Assembly: GCA_017871115.1 (NCBI GenBank)
Contig: JAFCIZ010000008.1
Coordinates: 558,001 to 622,000 of the forward strand
Reading direction: 5' to 3'
DNA: 64,000 nt
DNA from: Cunninghamella blakesleeana
Lineage: Eukaryota > Mucoromycota > Mucoromycetes > Mucorales > Cunninghamellaceae
The first letter of the stretch is position 1, and every line of letters begins with the position of its first letter. Shown in pieces: positions 22,737 to 35,130 of the stretch. Below the pieces are notes generated by a model that saw only the letters and a list, made by a program, of their open reading frames with translations, ran no database searches and was not told the DNA's origin. The position numbers and the translations under genes were made by a program.

Positions 22737-25589
22737 GAATATATGTATATATGATTTTACCAAGACCCATCAATTTTTCAAATATTTGATTTAAAGCTTG
22801 ATTACTATGAGTAACTATTAATGTATGTTGATTGGGATAATTATGATAAAGGTTTGCAATTGTCTGCACAGCAACATCAGTTTTACCAGTACCTGGAGGG
22901 CCGACCACCATTGTAAGACCATGATTTATGCCAGAATGTATACTTTCAACTATTATATTTTTTAAAAAAAAATAAAATAAAATGATATAAATTATAATAT
23001 AAAGATGTAAATAAATGGATAAACGGGCTAATATCTATCATTTTTCATTTAAATAACACTAAATTTATTTATACATTACCTTGAATAGGGGTAAATGGAA
23101 CAGCATTCTTTCTAGGAACATCTTGAGGATAAGGTCCCATTTTAGGGACTTTGTAAGAAGTTACTTGTATGACTTCAGGCGAATTATCTACGTCCATTGT
23201 TTTTTTGCTTTTCTTTTTCTTTGGTTTAGTTAATTCGCCTTCATTTGGAATAGTTTTCAAGATATAAGGTGGTTCCAAGGTTGATCCTTCAGGGACAGGT
23301 TGGATTATCTAAATATACATATATAACCATAAAATATAATATTAGTATATAAGTACAAATATATATATATATATATATATATTAATTTACTAATATTTTA
23401 CCTTGCCAGGAAAACTATTATTTAAATGGTCCCAGCTAATAAAGGTATCTCTAAAGTTATGTTCATAAATACGATTTGGTAATTTTGGATAACTAGCACC
23501 AGCAGGATCCCCATAGCCCAGAAAAACTTTTTGTAACCAATCAGGTACCACTAAATCACTTTGCATTAAATCACGAATCGTTTCCAAAACAGCTTTAAAG
23601 TTATTTTCTTGGGGTTTACGACGAACAAGGATATTGAAGGTATCATATACGTCTGCCGAACCATGGCCGTGTCTCACCATATCTTTCTATAAAAAATAAT
23701 TAAAAAATAAAAATAAAATTGCATTAATAATATGATTTAGTAAACAGAGTGAAAAGTATTGAATTATTTCATTTATTTTAAAAATGAATAGGCAATAACA
23801 AACTCTTACCTTGAATTGATTAGGATCTAAAGAAAGACGTAAGGTACGTGTAGCTTTAGCAGGTTGTATAGTTGATTGTCCTTTAAAAGTGTTTGCCACT
23901 TCATCAATAGCGTTACCTATATGAGTTAATATATTCATATATATATAAATTTTTTTTATCAGTATATTATTAATAATATTGCTATTTAAATTGACATTTA
24001 CATTTTTAATTAAAAATGAAATATAATAAAATAAATTACCGTCTCTACCAATAACATCAACTACTTCCGCACCCCGAATATATTTAATACCAAAATGTTT
24101 TCTAAAATCTTTTCCTTCTTGATATGGTGTTGATGTATCATCATTTGGTTGGATCGTTAATAAAAATACGATATCATGTTTCCTTAAAGCATCCCATTCA
24201 GCACGAATAACCTTAGAATATTTGCTAATATTAAACGAAACCTGTATTGTCATTGTTATATTTTTGATAAAAAAAAAATACATAAGTATATATAAAAGTA
24301 TTGAATCTATAACCAGTATATATATATATATATATATATAAACGACTAATATATATTTGACTTACATCTGCTGTCACACGGGAAGGCTTATCTTCACCAA
24401 GATTAGAACGTCCAATATCAGTAATACTATATAATATATTATAATAAAATAAAATAATAAATAAGTAAATCAATTAATAATCTGGCTCTCTCTTAATTAA
24501 TATATATATATATAATTAGTTATAATAAAATGAATGATAATTTACTTGAAAGATTCAATAGGAAGTGCCATACGTGCCCAACCAGTCCATTCTATTTTAC
24601 GTTCAGGATAAGTTAATCTAGGACCGAGTCGCTTTACAACATCTTCAATATCTTGTCTAATTTCATAAGAACTTTCTAAACGGAATAGGTTAAAGTTTCG
24701 TAATAAATAATCATGAAGTGTCAAAAATTGTAAATTTAATTTTGATAATGCCAAAGGACGATCACCATTATAAAATTGTGTTTGTACAAGTGTATTATTA
24801 AAGAGTGTATTCTATCATAAAATAATAAAATAATAATAATAGCAATAGCGATAATAAAGGTTATTATTAGTATGATAAATACATATATCTATATACATTT
24901 TATCTATATCTATATATAAACTTACCTCATCAGGATACAAAGGTAAGGAGTTGATTTTTTCGATTTGACTAATACGTTTTTGATATTTATCTATTAAGCT
25001 TTCTAATAATAAATCCTTTTTGTCGATATGATCAGGAATCAAGGTATTCACGACAGGTGAACCACGAATTCCTAAGGTATTACATAATGTCGCAAGATCA
25101 TCTACAGTTGCAGGTTCGAAATGCCATAGTAAATCCTGTCGTGTTTCAATGGATGCTAAATTGGCCAGTGGTAATTCAGGGAAAACATCCTTAAAATGAC
25201 GAAAAACAATACGTTGAAGTGCAATTAATTGAGAAGAATGTTGTTCAGTCATTTCTAAATCTGTGAGTGCTAACCCTGTTTGATCATTGATTTCAAATTT
25301 TGAATAAAATGTAAGATTTTCCAATAATTGTTTGATTAAATCCACATCGCTTGAATCTCGTCGGTTGAATGGTGCCAAGTTGCATAATACAATGATTTGA
25401 TGATCGTTTAATAGTGTATTAAAGAAACGTCGTGTAGGTAATTGGGCTTCTAAATCTATTAAAAATTCAAGAAATCGTTCACAATATCTAATCAATTCAT
25501 CATCAGCTATTTTCAAAAAAATGGAAATAATAAAAATAAAAAATATATGTATAAAAATGAGCATACAAAAATCATAGCATATGTGAATA

Positions 25590-25626
<37 letters not shown>

Positions 25627-26848
25627 CTCTCCTTATAAAACTTACTATCACCAGAAGCTGGTATTTGATATATTTTTTCAATAAAATCCACTAATAATCC
25701 ACTGAGCCAATTACGATTAAAATCTAATTTACTTTTTTCAAGATCATCTGTTGTAAAAAATTAAAAGAAAAATTCTTGATATTAATATAACCGAATTATT
25801 ACTCGTGGTTGACAAAAAAAATATAAAAAAATAAAATAATTATGATATATACATACTTGCAGCATTATATTTTTTATGATAAGTATTCCATAACTTTTGT
25901 AAAGATGCATATTCATTGAAGAGTGATTCCCTGTGAGATTCATGAAGATTACCCCAAATACCAATAGATACCAATCTAATAAAAAGTTTTAATATATATA
26001 ATTAAATATGAATCAATATGATATTCCTTATTTCTTTTTATGTATATACATATATATGCATATATGTTCCTTTACTTGAGACATTCTGTACGAACTAATG
26101 TATTTTCCAAACTTTGAAAACAATGAATTAAAAATAAAAGGATAGTGCGTTGAAAAAATTTAGATAAAGTCTGTGATTCAGGTGGTACAGCTAATCGAAT
26201 AACACGTTCAAAAAATCCATTAAACTTTTCAGCATCCATTGTGATCGCGTCTAAAAAATTAAATAAAATATAAATATGATATAAAAAAATAGAAAGAGAG
26301 AAAAAACAGAAAAAAAAACTATTATAATTCTATTTATATTAACAATAATACTTTTTTTTTTTTTGTTATTGTAAATAGGATATGTACTTACCCCAAGAAG
26401 GTACGCGTTGCCGAAATTTTTCATTCACCATTAAACAAATAGATAAAACATGATTAAGTGTACTTTTTTCTGCTTCGAAAAATGGCCAAAGATACTATAT
26501 TCAAATGTAAAAAAACAAAATAAAAATAATATGTTGAATAAATCATAGTTTCTCTTTAATTTTATATAAAATAGATATAATAATAAACCTTACTTTTTCT
26601 AAATATTGAGTGAATTCAAGTAGCATAACTTTTTTTGGTTCATAGTTTGAAGTTTCGAGATGATGTTGAATAATATCTTCTATTAATTTTGGTTCCCATT
26701 TTGGATCGGCTTGTGCTGTATAATACTTATTTGCTAATTGAGAGATGGGATCTGATTCAATATCGTTTATTGTCAAGTTACGAAATTTAGTGGTACCATG
26801 AGCTGTAGCTTCACCTGGTGCAGCATGAAGTGGTAAAGTAGATTGCAT
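20498..26848 (-). CDS. AQR: Intron-binding spliceosomal helicase Aquarius (Cwf11/IBP160), 1428 aa
   Basis: Nineteen exons: 26594-26848, 26392-26494, 26076-26250, 25857-25975, 25646-25747, 24926-25506, 24546-24811, 24366-24426, 24040-24241, 23810-23916, 23402-23686, 23080-23308, 22761-22949, 22120-22643, 21768-22040, 21402-21646, 21125-21279, 20797-21017, 20498-20692. All phases agree and the total of 1428 aa is near the animal protein (about 1480). AQR is an SF1 RNA helicase that binds the intron upstream of the branch site in the spliceosome. The N-terminal half is the helical scaffold ([21 protein letters not shown]). Helicase motifs: [13 protein letters not shown] with K851, EESAQ (1083-1087, a DEAQ variant typical of AQR), [10 protein letters not shown] (from 1116), [19 protein letters not shown] and [13 protein letters not shown]. 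The C-terminus is acidic and N-rich. Identification is firm. Confidence 0.96.
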
Positions 26849-27108
26849 GTTCTATCTTTCTTATTATTTAATTCACTATGAGTATTATTATTATTATCAA
26901 GGGATAAAATAAAATAAAATAGAAGAATTGAAAGAATAGAAAGAGAAAGAAAAAAAAATAAAGCGTTTTTGAAAAAAATTATATATTTTTGGGAACGTCA
27001 CGAAAAAATTTAATCCCCGTCAGATTTATTTTAAAATTGAGAATCATTTAATTTTTTCTTCCTTTTTCTTTTTTTATAAATTCTATTCATTTTAATAATA
27101 ATAGAAAT
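26849..27108. promoter_or_regulatory. Divergent promoter region of AQR and TAF13
   Basis: Only about 260 bp separate the two start codons, so the region must hold both promoters. It is A/T-rich with T-rich and A-rich runs; no specific factor site is recognised. Confidence 0.5.
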
Positions 27109-27799
27109 ATGAATGAAAATATTAATAAAGATGCAAGAGAAAATAGAGATACAAAAGAATTAAAGGAATCAAAGGAGTTGAAAGATAAAGATTTAAAGGA
27201 TCGAGAAACTGGAGGTGGACCTGGACGACGAAAGACTGTACGTAAAGGAATGTTTGCAAAGGACTGTAAGTTTTATTTAATAATATATGCCTTATTTTTA
27301 TTTTTATTACTGTTGTTTGAAATTATGGAATACTTAATTATATAACTTATTATTATATATATACTCATTTTTATACATTTATTTTATAGTGAAATTACTA
27401 ATGTATGGTTTCGGTGATGATCCTAATCCTTCTGGTGATTCTATAGCTTTAATGGACGATCTTGTTATTGACTATATCATTGAAACGGTAGAGTATCTCT
27501 TATTATCATTATAATATTATTACTATTATTAAAATGAATATTTTTGGGTAATTTACTAAAATGTAAATTACATTATTTTTATATTTCTCATTTTTTATTT
27601 TTATTAGTGCCAAAAAGTAGCTAAATTATCTGAAAGTCGAGGAAAAATACGTGTTGAAGATTTCAAGTTTGTACTACGAAAAGACCCTAAAAAATTAGCC
27701 CGTATAGAAGAATTAATATATATGAATGAAGATATTCGACGGGCGAAACAAATATTTGATGACAAAGAAATGGCTGCAGAGGAAACTCCTTCAAAATAA
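27109..27799 (+). CDS. TAF13: TFIID subunit TAF13, 148 aa
   Basis: Exons 27109-27265, 27390-27487, 27608-27799, phases consistent. TAF13 is a histone-fold subunit of TFIID that pairs with TAF11. The histone fold begins near residue 47 with KGMFAKDLKLLMYGFGDDPNP, followed by LMDDLVIDYIIETC, VEDFKFVLRKDPKKLARIEELI and NEDIRRAKQIFDD. These match the family closely. The first 45 residues are a charged K/E/D/R-rich extension with repeated KEL/KDLKD units, probably disordered. Length fits the fungal family. It is transcribed divergently from AQR. Confidence 0.94.
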
Positions 27800-28171
27800 A
27801 ACCAATTATAATTATACCATTACTTCCCCTTTTACTTTCTTTTTTTCTTAAACGGATAATCAAACTGTATATATATTTGCTCTTCTATTATCATTATACA
27901 TTATTATTACATATTTTTATTCAATTCCAGCTATTTGTTTATTCTGTATTCACTCGCTTTTCACATTATTTATTTATTTTTTAAAAAAAGTGTTCAATAC
28001 ACGAATAAAGAAAAATCATTACTTGTCTATATCACTATTTTTTTTTAACGTTTCGATTTATTTATATATTCGATCACTAACTAATAATAATAGAGATAAT
28101 AATACGTAGGAATAATAATAAAAATAATAATTTGATATATGTATATAAAATGTGGATTGAACTATAAATCC
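27800..28171. other. Convergent 3' spacer between TAF13 and the acyl-CoA synthetase
   Basis: About 370 bp into which both neighbours end. A/T-rich with no other feature seen. Confidence 0.5.
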
Positions 28172-30435
28172 TTACAACTTGGATTGTGAAGAATTAGCAA
28201 TTTGTTCATACATAGCGTTAATTTGTTGTTGATAAATAAGCTTGGCATCATGACGTTTTAATTTCATCGTGGGTGTTAAAATATTATTTTCCACAGTAAA
28301 AGGATTAGGTTCTAAATAAATAGCCTTTGGAATTTCAAACCCGTGTAATTTACCAGCCTTGGCTACTTTAGTGAGATGAGTAAAAAATTTCTTGATCAAG
28401 ACTGGGTTTCGACATAATTCTTCCAATGTAGCTCCAGTTATGTTTTGTTGTTTAGCATAAACAACCAATTCTTCAGGATCAGGTACAATTACAGCAACCA
28501 AACTACTTTGTAAAGAATCCCCATATACAAATGCTTGCATAACCAAAGGGTCATTGGTAAATACATTTTCGATTTTTTCAGGTGCAATATATTCCCCTTG
28601 AGCCAATTTAAAAATATTTTTTTTACGATCAATAATCACCAAACATCCTTCTTGATTAATCATACCAATGTCGCCTGTATAATACCAGCCATCAATCAAA
28701 CATTCATTTGTTTTTTCTTCTTCTTTAAAATAACCCATAAATGTTGTTGTGCCACGAGTTACAATTTCACCGCGAGGTTGACGATCCGTTGTAAGATAAT
28801 TCATTTCTGGTACATCAACTAATTTCAATTCTGTTGTCAAGCACGGTGCACCAACGTGCCCAACTCTATATTCCCCTGGCTGATGGCATGAAGCACATCC
28901 TGTATTTTCTGTACTACCATATACTTCAATAAATTCTGTACTAAAAGCGATCTTGAGAAATTCCATCACTTCACCAGATATAGGGGCTGATCCTGTAACA
29001 ATTAACTTGACGCGACCACCGAGCGCTTGTTTTACTTTATTGAATATCAACCGATCCCAAAAAGGATGTGTCCAATCATTATTTTGTTTAAGGCGTTGTA
29101 ATTTTGCATTTACCGCCATACGAGCAATAACTCCCTTTGCACCTGGAGCATTCACTGTTGCTTGTAGTAACTTACCATAAATCCGATTTAAAACCCGTGG
29201 AACACTGGCAAAAATAGTAGGTTTTAAAGCTTGTAAATCTTCTAATAATAATTCAGGTGTACCACTAAAATAGCCAATGCGACCACCACTTGAAAGCATA
29301 GCCCAATCCATGACACGACCAAAAATATGAGGTAGTGGTAAATAAGATAAATTCACATCTTCACCAAATCTATAATCTTGTACAGTTCTTGCATGAGATA
29401 AGCAGGCTAATAAATTACTATGAGAAATCATGGCTCCCTTTGGATTCCCTGTTGTACCACTTGTATAAAGAACAATACCTAAATCAGATGGATTTGGTTT
29501 AATATGAGGACGAATAGATTTTGCACCTATATTTTGTACTTCTTCCATTTCTACCAAATGAATATTTTTTTCTTTTGCCCATGCCTTTAATGCTTGTCCG
29601 TTGTTTTCAGATGTTAAAGGGTCCATAGAGATAATAATTTTTAAAACAGGACATTGGTGTGCAATTTCCAAAAGATGACCAATATGATTACCAGAACAGA
29701 TAACTACTTGTAATTCTGAATGATTAATGACATAGCGGACTGTATCTTCACCTAACGTATCATATAATGAAACGGAATAATACCCATAATTGACACAAGC
29801 TATATCAGATAAGGTCCACTCTAATCGGTTGATCGCCCAGATACCAAGAGGTAGTAATTCTGTAGAGGATATACCAAGATGCTCTTCCATAATATTACGG
29901 ATGCCAGATCCAAGTGCATCAGCACGCTGACTTACTTGCCCATAAGTGATAAATTCATATTCTGTAGATCGCTCTTGTGTTAAGGGATTAATAATATGTC
30001 TAGTACCAAGGCAAGGAAGGTCTTTGCCTTCTCTTAGTGCTTAAAAAAGAAAAAGAAAAAATATTTATAATATTAGAACTTTTTAAAAATAAAAATAAAA
30101 ATAAAAAAGCAGTAATATGCATGTACAATCCTTTTTTTTTTATTATTGTTATTCTTATTTCTGTTTATGTATAAGCTTACTATTTTGAAAGACATCATAA
30201 AAAGATGAGATGCTATTATCATATGTAGAAAGAAGTGATTGTTCATGTCTTGAACTACGATAAATGCCTAAAAAAAATGGTGCGAATAAAAAAATAAAAA
30301 CGAATATATATTAATATATTTTGTTGGTTATACTTGTCTAACAAAACTGCATAAATATATTTTTTCATTCTTACTAGTTTCTCCTTCACGTTTTGTATTT
30401 GGTACTTCAACAAAATGACTAACTTTAGGGGCCAT
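28172..30435 (-). CDS. Long-chain acyl-CoA synthetase with a peroxisomal SKL tail, 671 aa
   Basis: Exons 30375-30435, 30181-30267, 28172-30039. The enzyme activates long-chain fatty acids to acyl-CoA with ATP. AMP-binding motif LYTSGTTGNPKGAMISHSN lies near residues 240-258. VYGSTENTG, the GWYYTGDIG segment and the fatty-acyl signature DRKKNIFKLAQGEYIAPEKI follow. The N-terminus contains LREGKDLPCLGTR, as in fungal Faa/ACSL proteins. The last three residues are SKL, the canonical type-1 peroxisomal import signal, so beta-oxidation in the peroxisome is a likely role (inference). Length of 671 aa fits the family. No transmembrane segment is obvious at the N-terminus. Confidence 0.95.
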
Positions 30436-31107
30436 AATAAATTTTGATAAAAAAGTTAAAGAAGAAGAACTGTAAATAAATAAAACCAGTTATTTTATTT
30501 AAGAGTTAAGAGAGAGAGAGAAAAGAAAAAGAGAGAGAGAAAGAAAAAAAAGGGAGTAAATCAAGATTTAAGCTTTTAAACGCCAGCCAACCAAAAGCGG
30601 AGACCCCATATTTTTTTTCTTATTCCCACCGCGTTTTTATTGTCTATTATATATCCTTTTTCTCATCACAAGTCAGCAAATAAAAAAAAAATAAAGAATT
30701 GTTATTATTTAACTTTATTTTTATTTTATGATTATTCTTATACATATATACAAATATATATATATATATATATATGAATTGTGTATTTACATTATATGAT
30801 ATTAATAAGAAAAATAATATGAATATTATTGTTTATGCGCCCCATTTCACCTATCAATTACATTGGCTTCATGTTTTATTTATGTTAGACAAAAAAAGGC
30901 TAAACTATATTATATATATACCAGTTTTTAATTTTTTAAATGATGTCATATGTCAATATGTATACAAATGAAATAAAATCAATATCTAATATACACTTAT
31001 ATATATTATCACCTAATATCATATTGACTAACACTACACTTTCTTCTTCATAAGTCAGTATAGCATTTAAACAATTTAAAGTATTTAAAAGCGCCTATTC
31101 AATTGCT
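30436..31107. other. Gene-poor region upstream of the acyl-CoA synthetase
   Basis: Contains the promoter of the synthetase, a purine-rich GA tract near 30510-30545 and an (AT)n tract at 30748-30775. A 65-residue plus frame at 30774-30971 is judged non-coding. Confidence 0.5.
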
Positions 31108-31290
31108 TTATTTCCCTATTCCTTCATCTGCTTGAATTCCTTTCGATAAAGCAATTTTTTTTACAATTGTTTCTTTTTCAGGATATCGATCTAACTTTAT
31201 TGCTTTCTTTAATTCTTCCGTAGAATCAGTATGAAACTTAAGTGTAGTTTTTTCCATGGTAATGCCTCGAAATGGGCATAGTTTCAGCAA
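31108..31290 (-). pseudogene. Decayed homeobox-like fragment
   Basis: A 60-codon frame contains TEELKKAIKLDRYPEKETI followed by VKKIALSKGI. This resembles helices 1 and 2 of a homeodomain (LxxLxxxFxxxxYPxxxxxxxIAxxxxL). Helix 3 with its WFQNRR core is missing; the frame ends soon after, although a shifted frame carries an N-R-E-I-K remnant. Upstream the frame continues without an ATG or domain (ELTKRLLKLCPFRG). I read it as a broken remnant of a homeobox transcription-factor gene. It could instead be an exon of an unrecognised gene or chance; confidence is low. Confidence 0.33.
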
Positions 31291-32153
31291 GCGTTTTGTA
31301 AGCTCCTTTCAATAATGATTATTATGTTGAAAAGCAATTATCACTTTGGTAATAAAATGCAATTCAGGGTCTTGTTAACTAAGATGGATGTTATTCTCTT
31401 GCATTAATAAAAGAATATGATTTGTATTGAGGATACTGACATCTGTTTTTACATGTGTACATTGACCACGCATACATAAATTGATATCTTTACGTATTCT
31501 AGTGAATCAACATTGATAAGGATAATTTAAAAGTTTTTAAAAATTTCAAGATAAAACCATCTACCGTATATTTTTCACTATTCTTCACTATGGCATATTG
31601 AATATAAAATGTAAATAAAAACTCATCAAACCTTAATTGATCAGCAGAATCAATGATAAATCAATTAGTTCAACATACATGGCAGTTTTACCAAAGTTCA
31701 GTCCATTATCGCTATTAATGATTTTGATAAATACTAGTTTTTACTGCGCTAATTGCTATTATGCTTACAGTTACGAATTGAATTTGGCATTTTTATATTA
31801 AGTTAAAATATGTATGTGTTCATAAGAAAAAAAAAAAGAATGATGAGAGAAAAAGTAAAAAAGCTTGGACCTTTTTAGTATAAAAAAAAAGCGGAGTAAA
31901 AAATCCTTAAAACGAATTATTATTTATCTGCTTTTAACACCTTTTATAATACTTTAAACTTTATTATTAATACCATTTTTATATAAACATACTTCATTAT
32001 GTTTTCACAATTTAAAAATTATATAATAATTTAATGTAAAATAAAAAAAAAAAAGAAAAAGAAAAAGAAAAAATATGTATGATTCATACATGTGTTTTTA
32101 TATATATTTATATATAAGTGGTAGACAGCATAGATTATTTATATACAATCAAT
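31291..32153. other. Gene-poor region with less repetitive sequence
   Basis: About 860 bp with no intact gene. The stretch 31300-31800 is less simple in composition than most spacers here and may be decayed coding or mobile DNA linked to the homeobox-like remnant. I could not read a family from it. Confidence 0.4.
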
Positions 32154-34359
32154 TTATAAAAATTCAGGTTTTAATTCAAGTACCTTAACATTAGGATCAC
32201 TTGTTGCGTTATGTCTTGCTACTCGTTTTAATAAGGTTGTAATAATTTCACGATTACGCTCATTTTTCTTGATACGTTTACGGAATCGCATTAAAAAGTC
32301 TCTAGTTGTCATACTATTACCACGTAACACACTGATGACTTCTTGTTCTGTAATTAAATCACTGCCAGTGCCAGTACTAGATGAAGATGAAGATGAATGA
32401 TGATGTCTTGGTGATTCGGTACGTTGATGTTTGGAATGTTGGTTATCAGCATCATCTCCTTTACGCTTCTTTAAATTTATTTGATCTACATTACTATTTG
32501 AAGTAGGTGACCCTGGTCCTTTAGGACTAAGACTTCCACTACGGTGAGGTGATGGAGATGATGATATGACACGCTGTTGCTGTTGATGCTGTTGTAGAGA
32601 AGGCGAGCCAGGTCGCCCAATAGGCTTTGATAAACTTTCTTTACCTTTTGGTCCTTTCTTTAATCCTGTTTTACTGACAACTGGCTTTTTCTTAAGCGAT
32701 GGAGTTGATTTGGTTATTTCTTCTTCTTCTTGTTTTAATTTTCCTTCAGTATCTGATGTTTTATCCTCCTCTTCTGAATCAGTTTCTAATTCTTCTTCCT
32801 GTATATATTTGAATAATAATATTAAGAGGATCATTAATACTTAGATTTCTATTTCACCTTATTGTATTACTCTTTTAATATATATACTTATAAACTTACA
32901 CTTGAAGCATAAGGATCCTTGTCTTCATCACTTTCATAAGCACGATTCTTTTCCAAATCACGAACTAATTTTCTCATTTGCTATGTGCATACAGAAAGAA
33001 TGAAAAAGATATAAAGTTAAAGATTATTACTCATGAAACATTTAATAAACTATTCTTAATTTCTTTTTTTTTTTTTTTTTTTTCATTGAATAATTTACCT
33101 TTCCTTCACTAGTTAACTTAATAGATTGTTCGTTATCAAGGTCTTCTTCATCTTCGAATTGACCATAACCCTTTATTTCCTTTTTAATACGTTCTTTTCC
33201 ATCCTTGACATCTTCATCTTCCATTTCATGATCACCACCTCCTTCTTCATCGTCTTGAAATACATCATCAAAATCAATATCATCAATATCGGAATCCTAT
33301 AATTTATTAAATTATAATATATACACATTGAATTAGTACAGTATAAAGGTATAAACGTGACAGTTATAAATGTAAATATTGATAAAAATAAATAAAAATA
33401 AAACAAGATATTTACATCGCGCTTGCCACCTTCATCATCAGAACCACCACGTCTATAAAAGTAAACAAAATAAATATAAAAAGAAAAATATAAAATTAAT
33501 AAATAAACGTAATAATAAACAACATCAATAAATTTTGATATGTATATAATCTTACTTTGATTCTCCAGTATCGACAGTTTTGAATCTTCCTCTAGAATGA
33601 CCAACACTTCCAGATTCTTCTTCGCCACGCTTTAACATCATCCATCGATTACCTTCGTGTTTTGCCGCTTTACGCTCTTGTTTAATCTATAATAAACATA
33701 GTAGAATAGAGTATATTTTCATTAGCTAGATATTCAAAATATAATATTAACAGTAATAAAAATGAAATACTATTATGTATATATGTACCGCTTCTTCAAC
33801 TTCATCAGATGTAAGAGTAACAATATTACGTTTTTGTTGAAATTTATACCATCTATCTAAAGGAACTACTTTAAACCCACTATCCTATTTAATATAAATA
33901 AATATAAAAAAAATAAATGAGGTGAATTGGTTTCATTTTTAAGTATTGGTCTCTAGTATTATTATTATTATTATTATTATTTACTGTTAATATAAAAACA
34001 ACATATTCTGAACCTTGGCCACCTTCTAAAGTGCCCGTAAAACTATTTTGCCCGTCATAATCTTCGAGGATCCAAGGTTTACGTTCTTGTTCTTTCAATT
34101 CCCTTGTATCATCTGTGGCCAAATAGATTTGTCTTGTTCGTTTTTTAAATAGCATTTGTTTATTTTTTGTTGCACCACCCATTGGAGCAATTAATGTTGT
34201 ATCTGCACCTGTTTTAGGACCATGTTGATATTTTTCATGACGTTGATAGGGATATGGTTGCTGTTGTTGCTGTTGTTGCTTATTATCAGCATTTGTTTCT
34301 TTATTATCTTTATTGCCAGCATTATCTTTAATATCTTTAGCTTCTTTCATATCCTTGTC

Positions 34360-34395
<36 letters not shown>

Positions 34396-34752
34396 GTTAT
34401 TATTGTAATTATTATATCTATTGTATTTATTGTATGAATTATATTGATTATTATTATTATTATTCTGTTGTTGACGATAGTAATTGTAATAGTTTTCTTT
34501 ACGATGAAATTTAACAGGACGAGCAAACTGTGCTAAATCTATCACTCTATCATTGGTTTTAAAAAACATCATATTCGTTTTACTATTTCCTTTAGAAGAA
34601 GATAAAAGTTGAAAATCATTATATGGTATAGCTTGTTGTTGTTGTTGTTGTTGCTGTTGCTGAAGTTGTTGTTGAAGTTGTGGATTTGGTCTTTGAATAG
34701 GTCGTCGACGTGCTTGAATTTGTGGTCGGCCAGTATTATAAATATTTGTCAT
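32154..34752 (-). CDS. TFG1: Transcription initiation factor IIF subunit alpha (RAP74/Tfg1), 651 aa
   Basis: Exons 33985-34752, 33789-33884, 33556-33686, 33416-33452, 33099-33296, 32900-32980, 32154-32798, phases consistent. TFIIF alpha dimerises with the beta subunit and delivers RNA polymerase II to the promoter. The N-terminal dimerisation domain is recognised by FFKTNDRVIDLAQFARPVKF and, after long Q and N tracts, by RKPWILEDYDGQNSFTGTLEGG, EYVVFIL and FKVVPLDRWYKFQ. RWMMLKR and an acidic centre (DSDIDDIDFDDVFQDDEE) follow. The C-terminal winged helix is LITEQEVISVLRGN, TTRDFLMRFRKRIKKNERN and LLKRVARH. The homopolymeric Q (about 30-43) and N runs split the dimerisation domain and are unusual in length. 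Identification is firm. Confidence 0.94.
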
Positions 34753-35130
34753 TATATTATTACTAATTAATATTATTATTTTTTATTATTACTATTATTG
34801 AACTGATGTTTACGATTAATAATATAAATAATAATAAGGAAAAAAGAAAAAAAAAAGAAAGAATCCAGTGATATTAATAATATAATAAAAAAAAAGTTGG
34901 AAAGAAAAAGAAAAAAAAAAAGGGAGTGCAAAATTATTTTATATTTGATAATACAGTCACCTTTTATGTTGAAAAAAAGATATAGTCAAATTTACCAAAT
35001 TTAAAGTAGAAATAATGATAAGTATATTAATGAATTAGGTGAAAACAAGAATTCTTTTTTATTTTTTAAAAAAATATATATCAAAACAAAAGGATAAACT
35101 GAATAAAAAAATTAAATGATTACATCAGAT
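34753..35130. other. Intergenic spacer, TFIIF alpha promoter
   Basis: About 380 bp of A-rich sequence between the TFIIF alpha start and the predicted RPL26 end. No gene or clear motif seen. Confidence 0.5.

Noticed and set aside
30774..30971. 65-codon plus frame
   Set aside because: Low-complexity I/Y/N-rich translation starting inside an AT tract, no domain and no splice partners.
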